This document shows, one piece after another, positions 58,302 to 64,000 of a stretch of 64,000 nucleotides of DNA. The notes under the pieces are model-generated. The model searched no databases, was not told the origin of the DNA, and saw only the letters and a program-made list of their open reading frames with translations. Within the stretch, counting starts at the first letter, position 1. Each line of letters begins with the position of its first letter. The position numbers were made by a program, and so were the translations under genes. The DNA is from Brachionus rotundiformis (taxonomy: Eukaryota > Rotifera > Eurotatoria > Ploima > Brachionidae): contig JAESIW010000129.1 of NCBI GenBank assembly GCA_016802295.1, positions 554,511-618,510 of the forward strand. The letters are read 5' to 3'.

Positions 58302-61300
58302 ATGGCAAATAATTTGACAGAAGAGATAGAGTATTTTAGATCAAAAAATGTGGAAATTGATATTATCGATTCCAACAAAATTCGTACCGTATTCTTACAA
58401 GCCAGAAAAAGCTTAACTTTACAAGTTGTTTTACAAGAAGACTATCCGTCAACATGGCCTATATCTTTAAAATGCCAAACACTTGATTTAAATGGAATGA
58501 AGTCAACTCGGCAAGAAGCAATTCAAAATTTTCTGAAAACGCTTGATTTAGAGCTAAACCAAATAATTGATTTAAACCATGGAAAAAGTCTTTTGATTAA
58601 AATGTATAGCAGAATAGTTGAATTAATCGAAAATGATCAATTTCTTAAGGAATCTTTTTCGGTATTGGAGTCTAAGTCCAAAGACAATAAATTTCACCAA
58701 ACCAATATGAGCACGCACACAGATTTGGCTTCGAAAAATAACCAACCACGAAAATCAAAACATCATCCAGATACACAAGATCAAGAGACAAAACAAAAAT
58801 TTAAAGGATCTGATTTTATTTTTCAAAGAATAAAATGGGACCAAAATATTGACAAAAACCAAGTTATCATTGGATATTTGGACCGCTTTTTGGGAATAAA
58901 AGAAATAAAATTCAATGAATTTAAGGGAGTTCATGAAGACCGGGACGGTGTACCACTACATCGAGTCCGATATTTTAAAATAAATGATAAAATTATTTGG
59001 GATCGAGAAAAAAAGCTTGATCTAATCACCGGAGTAGGTGATATATCAAATTTTTTTACCAAATTGGAAACAAACAATGAAGAAAAATCAGTCGATGAGC
59101 AAAAAGACAATTTTGTTAACAGTCCGATTCTACACTTCAAATGTAATCAATGGAAAGAGCCCACTGATCCAATGGAGCCTTATAGTTTAGATAAGATCCA
59201 AATTCTAACTTATAATGTAATGTCGCGGGCAAACTTTGCCAGAAGCATAGATTCTAGAATAAGTCTGAACAAGAATTGTGGTCTAGAAAATTTGGATAGA
59301 ATAGACCGACGACCCTATTTGCTTTCTTTGATTGAATCTAGAAGTCCTTGCTTTGTGTTGCTACAAGAATGTGAAGAATACGAAGAAGAAGGTCTTTTGG
59401 CTTGTGACTTTATCAGAGATAATTATTTTATTTGTTCGATGAAGAGAGAAAATAACCAACATTCCAATTGTGTTATCTTGTCAAAAGTAAAACCATCAAG
59501 TCATTTAACTTATCCATTGAGCAATAATTCAAACAAATCTGCCCAAATTTGTACATTCGAAATAAGATCAAAAAATAGCCAAAAAGTACAAAAATTAATG
59601 ATCATAAACATTCACCTGTCTTCTAATAAAGTTGTTAACTCATTTCAAAAAAGAGAAATTCAGCTGAAAAATTTAAAAGCATTTATAGACAAATCGGATC
59701 CGGATTACACATTTATTGGTGGTGATTTTAACTTTGGAGACTCAAGTGTTCAAGAAATGGAACTTTTAAAATCACTTTATTTGGATAACAATTTTAAAGA
59801 CATGGCACCTAATTGCCACACATTTGATCCATCAAGCAATTTTTGCTCAGCAATAACCTCTTCTCACAAAGAGCCGAGGCGAATGGACAGAATTTTGCTC
59901 CGAACCAGAGACAAAAATCTTGTTCTTGACAAATATTTTCTGGTAAACACGCAACCATTTAAAATCGAACCATCAGAGCAAATAAAACTGGATGATTACT
60001 TGAATATAAGATGGTGCTACCAAACCAATCAGGTAGATTTGACACTTAAGAAAAGTCAAATGGCTTTGAGAAATTCCGAGGCGTTTTATTTGAATGCCTC
60101 GGATCATTATGGACTAGAGTGTCAATTCAGCTTTTGGAACAATTTAGAACAAGTAAAGTTGGTGCATAAAAGCACTTTGGCTGTTGTTGTTCCAAAAAAT
60201 TTGAGTGACGAGTTCATTCAGCCTATTAGGAAATTGTATGATCCACAGATATCCAGATGGCCACCACATTTGAACATTCTTTATCCATTTTATGAAAATA
60301 TTGAATTTAACGATGAGGAAGAATCTTCAATTGTGGGCGATATGGCAAAAATTTTGAGCAATTATGAAACTTTTGCTTGCCACCTGACCCAAATAGACAC
60401 ATTCATCAAGAATAATGTGGTTTTCCTGAAACCTGATGCCAAATCAGAGAACATTTTAAATTCGATTTATTCAGACTTGAAGCATTTGTTTAAAGATGAT
60501 GACCATTCTAAATGGACTAGAGCTAAATTGAGTGCTCACTTGACCATTGCTCAGCCAGATGATAAACGCAATGCTAAAAAAAATTGGGCTTTGGATACTC
60601 TGTCAGAAATAAAAAGCAATTATCAGCAATTTATTAATAAAAAACCTTTGCTAGAATTCGAGGTTGATTGTTTGTATTGGATGACAAGGACTGATTCAAC
60701 TCCTTTTAAAATAAGGAGGACTTTTCCTCTGGGAAAACGATATCCATCGATTCCTAGAGGACTTAAATCAATAGATGGTGTTTTATTAAAATTTATGAGC
60801 GAGAAAAACTATTTAACAAGCGAGTCCGAATCAACTGATTTTGATTTAAAAGTGAGTCAAGTTAAAAGAAAGATAGAAAATTTATCAAAAAATTATTTAA
60901 ATAAATTTGAAATTGTCACTGTTGGATCTTATCAACTTGGTATTTTATCAAACGATGTTGATTTAGGTTTAGTTTGTGTAAAAAGTGACTTTTTGAATCC
61001 AATAGATCAGCTGACACAAGCCCTAAGACAAGACTCTTATTTCAAAGTGGTTAGACCAATTAATGACGCAGTGGTTCCAATTATTGAGCTTCAGATAGAC
61101 GATGACACCTTGAGCGGAATTGATATTCAAATTTTTCAAATAGATGAACAAAATTTCCCAATTAGTAATCTAATTTACGACAATTACCAATTCATGACTA
61201 GCCACAATTTGGAATACACCAAATTGTATCCTTTGAGTGGACTTTTTGAAAATGACAACTTAAAAAAATATGTCTATTATTATAAAGATTTTCAAGTAGT

Positions 61301-62075
61301 GCTAAATTTTGTGAAATATTGGGCAAAATGTAGGAACATTTATGGCAAAGCATTTGGTCATTTGGGTGGAATCTCATGGGCATTGATGGTGGTGGTCTTC
61401 TTGAGGCAGAAGCACGAGCAGTTTTCTCATGAATTAGAGCTTGATCAAAATAGTGAAAGATTTGGTAAAATCTTAAGAGAATTTTTTAAATTTTACTCAG
61501 AGTGGAATTGGAATCAGCCGATTACAGTCTTGGATTATCACAAAGCTAATGAATTTTTGGATAAAAATAATCAACGATCATTTGTAAACATTTTACAAAC
61601 TGTTTATCCTTATCATAATACCTCAAAAATAGTCAGTGATGTTGGAAAAAAATATTTGATCAAAGAAATAAGCCGAAGTTTTGGAATACTTTCACATTCC
61701 AGTGATTATGAATTGGTCTGTAATGAGCAGCTTGATGTGCCATTTAAAAAAATCGCTTTTGAAATCGAGTTCAATCATATGAATGATATAAATCATTTGT
61801 TCACATTGATAAAGGCTAAAATACTCGGCTTGGTAACCAATTTGGAAAAGTCAGCTAAACTTGAATTTAGACCAGTGACCAAATTATTCGATTCAAATGC
61901 TCAAAATTCAAATTTTAATCATCAGAAAAAATTTTTTATCTATGTTTATGGTTCTGTTAATTATCTAGCTGATAGTGACAAAGAATTTATTATTTCACAT
62001 TGCAGAAACTTTATTCAGTCAATAAAAACGCTTAGTCATGTCAATGAATTTAGAGTCTCTTATCAAATAGAGTAA
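58302..62075 (+). CDS. MJ1316 / EEP / 2H phosphoesterase / poly(A)-polymerase-like fusion, predicted RNA repair
   Basis: A single 1257-residue frame with four recognisable enzyme or RNA-end modules. Residues 1-110 look RWD-like (weak). At about 172-245 is an MJ1316 (old DUF504) domain, a predicted reader of cyclic-phosphate RNA ends: IKWDQNI, IGYLDRFLGIK, VPLHRVRYFK and IIWDREKKLD. At about 298-612 is an endonuclease/exonuclease/phosphatase domain with LTYNVMS, LLQECEE, INIHLSS, IGGDFNFGD and ASDHYG, so all catalytic positions are present. At about 624-806 is a 2H phosphoesterase with PHLNI and AHLTIAQ. At about 826-1257 is a poly(A)-polymerase-type nucleotidyltransferase: GSYQLGILSNDVDLGLV (about 874-890), GIDIQIF, and GHLGGISWALMVV in the central helical domain. 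The same set of domains has been discussed for eukaryotic RNA repair by Burroughs and Aravind. It has no introns. Function is predicted, not shown. Confidence 0.85.
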   Translation: MANNLTEEIEYFRSKNVEIDIIDSNKIRTVFLQARKSLTLQVVLQEDYPSTWPISLKCQTLDLNGMKSTRQEAIQNFLKTLDLELNQIIDLNHGKSLLIKMYSRIVELIENDQFLKESFSVLESKSKDNKFHQTNMSTHTDLASKNNQPRKSKHHPDTQDQETKQKFKGSDFIFQRIKWDQNIDKNQVIIGYLDRFLGIKEIKFNEFKGVHEDRDGVPLHRVRYFKINDKIIWDREKKLDLITGVGDISNFFTKLETNNEEKSVDEQKDNFVNSPILHFKCNQWKEPTDPMEPYSLDKIQILTYNVMSRANFARSIDSRISLNKNCGLENLDRIDRRPYLLSLIESRSPCFVLLQECEEYEEEGLLACDFIRDNYFICSMKRENNQHSNCVILSKVKPSSHLTYPLSNNSNKSAQICTFEIRSKNSQKVQKLMIINIHLSSNKVVNSFQKREIQLKNLKAFIDKSDPDYTFIGGDFNFGDSSVQEMELLKSLYLDNNFKDMAPNCHTFDPSSNFCSAITSSHKEPRRMDRILLRTRDKNLVLDKYFLVNTQPFKIEPSEQIKLDDYLNIRWCYQTNQVDLTLKKSQMALRNSEAFYLNASDHYGLECQFSFWNNLEQVKLVHKSTLAVVVPKNLSDEFIQPIRKLYDPQISRWPPHLNILYPFYENIEFNDEEESSIVGDMAKILSNYETFACHLTQIDTFIKNNVVFLKPDAKSENILNSIYSDLKHLFKDDDHSKWTRAKLSAHLTIAQPDDKRNAKKNWALDTLSEIKSNYQQFINKKPLLEFEVDCLYWMTRTDSTPFKIRRTFPLGKRYPSIPRGLKSIDGVLLKFMSEKNYLTSESESTDFDLKVSQVKRKIENLSKNYLNKFEIVTVGSYQLGILSNDVDLGLVCVKSDFLNPIDQLTQALRQDSYFKVVRPINDAVVPIIELQIDDDTLSGIDIQIFQIDEQNFPISNLIYDNYQFMTSHNLEYTKLYPLSGLFENDNLKKYVYYYKDFQVVLNFVKYWAKCRNIYGKAFGHLGGISWALMVVVFLRQKHEQFSHELELDQNSERFGKILREFFKFYSEWNWNQPITVLDYHKANEFLDKNNQRSFVNILQTVYPYHNTSKIVSDVGKKYLIKEISRSFGILSHSSDYELVCNEQLDVPFKKIAFEIEFNHMNDINHLFTLIKAKILGLVTNLEKSAKLEFRPVTKLFDSNAQNSNFNHQKKFFIYVYGSVNYLADSDKEFIISHCRNFIQSIKTLSHVNEFRVSYQIE

Positions 62076-62444
62076 TATTATTTGGGCTTTTTTAAAGTAT
62101 GATTAATTATTAGAATTAAAATAAACTGATATATAAAATTTTTATTTTTTTAAATTATCCAAATATTTAAACATAATATACTAGTCGAAAAAAATATAAA
62201 GCATTATATTTTTATAATAACTAAAAGTCAAATTGTTTTAAAAATTGATAAAACCAATTTTTTGTCGCAAGATACATAATTAAAGCTTTTTCAAATTTTA
62301 TCAAAAACTTATAAATATTAACTCTTTTATTCATTCTTAATTTTTAAGATTATTACTTAAAAAAGATATCGATATCATAATTATTTAAAAATATGCAAAA
62401 CTGCTAGTAAAGAAACTATTTTTTAGCTTATTTTATTTCTTACA
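62076..62444. other. Short intergenic stretch
   Basis: AT-rich spacing between the fusion gene and the glycosyltransferase start. It holds the 3' untranslated region of the former. Nothing else was seen. Confidence 0.5.
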
Positions 62445-64000
62445 ATGCTCAAAGCACATTTTTTTTTCATTTTTAGTTTAATTTTTCTTATTATTTTATC
62501 AATTGTTTATATTAACTGGACTAAAATAGAATTTCAACCAGAAAAAATTATTCAATCTTATTCATTTAATGAAACTATAATAACATTAAAATCAAATGAT
62601 TTTATTGTTAATGGAAAAATAACCCAATACTCTAGTATCCTTGTTTATCAGCCAAATAATAGTCAAATTAAAGTCGAAACTTTAAGTTATATCCAAAATT
62701 TTAAAGCTGATCAATTAAAATGTCTAATATTTGATACAAAAAACATATTTTTTTTCCAAGCTTCCAATATTCTATCCATTAGTTTAATGCATACAAAATA
62801 TAATGTAAATTATTTGTACAGAGTTAGCTGTAAATTCGAAAACAATATCCAGAATCTGAGTGAAATATCTGTTGCGTTGGTAGACTCTGGTGATTTTGAT
62901 TCCAAATTTTTTACTCGTGCTTTATTCCAGAAACCAATAATTTTCAACAAGAATTCGACAAAGAAAAAGGCCATTGTAAATTGTGTCCATACGATTCACA
63001 ATTTGGATGCCACAAAAAAAACAAAGCTGATCAATTGGCTAAGCATACAGAAAAAAATTGGATATGAAAAAATATTTCTGTATTTTTTAGATAGCCCCTT
63101 GGAATATTTTGATGTTTTAGAAAAAAAATTTGGATCTTTCATTCAAATAATTGGTCATCAATTAAAAGAACATGATATTTGTAAATGGCACATGAACAGA
63201 GTGGAAATGTTCCCACTAGATTCCAAATACAAGTCATTGTTAGATTCCTGCTTGATCTCAACCAAGATAAATTTTGACATTAATGATCATTATATAAAAA
63301 ATACTCATGAGCGTCTGAATTCGAATGATTGTTTGATGAAAAATAGCCATGAGTACCAACACATTAGCAACTACGATTTTGACGAATTCATTTTTCCAAG
63401 GTCCTTTAATACAGATCACATAAAGAATGTGAACATATCAAGTGAATGTGAAAAAAATGACGGAACAAGTTTTTTAACAATTTATGATTATATTGAAAAA
63501 TTGGAAAAAAAATTTGGAGACAAAGTGGCATATTTTCAATTCGAAAATGTCAATATGCTCACAAAACATGATATCATCAGGAAACATTTGTTATCTAGTG
63601 AAACAAAGCCTTTAGAGTATGTATCTACCAACATAGACTTAAAATTTACAACTAATAATGAAAATGATCAAAAATTATTTGATTCATTTAAAAAAAGCAT
63701 TCCATTACTTGATTGTATGAACAAAACAATTGTTCAAATCAGTAATCTAGATTCTAAATGGAATAATTATGTCGGAGCTTTGATAAACAATCGAGCAGGG
63801 AAATCAATCTATAATACTGACTATACTCGTTCGTATAACCAACATTTTGCTTGGACAATTGAAAAAGGAAGCAAAGTAGTGCATGTTCCTCTTAGAATTG
63901 GCTATGTGAACCATTTTAGAGATACTGATTTGGGATTTAAAAAAACATATTCCATTCAAAATGTTTTTCTGGATATTGAATATTATAAATTCCTAGTTAA
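62445..64000 (+). CDS. Glycosyltransferase family 92 (DUF23) protein, cut by window end
   Basis: Open from ATG at 62445 to the window edge, at least 518 residues, with no stop. Residues about 5-27 are a hydrophobic N-terminal anchor (FFFIFSLIFLIILSIVYINW), giving a type II membrane protein expected in the Golgi. The catalytic part includes IVNCVHTI, NWLSIQKKIGYEKIFLYFLD and, near 309-315, NYDFDEFIFPR, the DxD-containing motif of GT92/DUF23 enzymes. Cysteines at intervals (CVHTI, DSCL, NDCLM) fit a lumenal domain. GT92 members such as C. elegans GALT-1 add galactose to N-glycan core fucose. The substrate here cannot be told. The last residues of the domain lie beyond the window. Confidence 0.8.
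   Translation, partial: MLKAHFFFIFSLIFLIILSIVYINWTKIEFQPEKIIQSYSFNETIITLKSNDFIVNGKITQYSSILVYQPNNSQIKVETLSYIQNFKADQLKCLIFDTKNIFFFQASNILSISLMHTKYNVNYLYRVSCKFENNIQNLSEISVALVDSGDFDSKFFTRALFQKPIIFNKNSTKKKAIVNCVHTIHNLDATKKTKLINWLSIQKKIGYEKIFLYFLDSPLEYFDVLEKKFGSFIQIIGHQLKEHDICKWHMNRVEMFPLDSKYKSLLDSCLISTKINFDINDHYIKNTHERLNSNDCLMKNSHEYQHISNYDFDEFIFPRSFNTDHIKNVNISSECEKNDGTSFLTIYDYIEKLEKKFGDKVAYFQFENVNMLTKHDIIRKHLLSSETKPLEYVSTNIDLKFTTNNENDQKLFDSFKKSIPLLDCMNKTIVQISNLDSKWNNYVGALINNRAGKSIYNTDYTRSYNQHFAWTIEKGSKVVHVPLRIGYVNHFRDTDLGFKKTYSIQNVFLDIEYYKFLV

Overview
This is a very AT-rich animal (metazoan) genomic window. It carries spliced genes with GT-AG introns, many only about 45 to 60 bases long: a classical cadherin with p120- and beta-catenin-binding tails, mixed-lineage kinase, the golgin TMF1, ORC3, RNA 3'-phosphate cyclase and a GT92 glycosyltransferase. 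Base composition, tiny introns and the mix of Jockey/CR1-like LINEs, MULE, Merlin/ISXO2-like, Tc1/mariner and piggyBac-like remnants fit a monogonont rotifer such as Brachionus. That assignment is an inference; no sequence comparison was run.

Layout. 1-4.3 kb: LINE remnants in AT-rich DNA. 4.3-7.85 kb (-): TMF1 in nine exons. 8.6-17.8 kb: an accessory stretch with two broken mind-bomb-like ankyrin fragments, LINE remnants, a truncated LTR element, a MULE with terminal inverted repeats, a small unrecognised four-exon gene and a tentative 75-residue gene. 17.8-22.5 kb: no gene seen. 22.56-28.36 kb (+): cadherin whose GC-rich main exon stands out, with two apparently mutually exclusive exons for the membrane/juxtamembrane segment. 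29.5-37 kb: a fold-back element, three tRNA-Arg(ACG) genes and a coiled-coil plus death-domain gene. 37-38.8 kb: a Merlin-like transposase lying between the two halves of a Tc1/mariner transposase. 39-42.9 kb (-): ORC3 in eight exons with a piggyBac-like MITE in one intron. 43.06-46.3 kb (-): a 14-exon tandem kinase-like gene whose two domains have both lost catalytic residues. 46.5-48.9 kb: three more tRNA-Arg(ACG) genes and LINE remnants. 52.1-55.1 kb (+): mixed-lineage kinase in one exon. 57-62.1 kb: a divergent pair, RTCA (-) and a 1257-residue MJ1316/EEP/2H/poly(A)-polymerase-like fusion (+). 62.4 kb to the end: a GT92 glycosyltransferase cut by the window edge.

The most interesting system is the divergent RTCA / multidomain pair. 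RTCA makes 2',3'-cyclic phosphate RNA ends. The facing gene combines a predicted cyclic-end recognition domain with phosphodiesterase, nuclease/phosphatase and nucleotidyltransferase domains, all with intact signature residues. Together they look like an RNA-end repair module that may share one promoter region. Second are the cadherin alternative exons and the tandem pseudokinase. Exon structures given here were worked out by hand from reading frame and splice-site phase and need transcript evidence.
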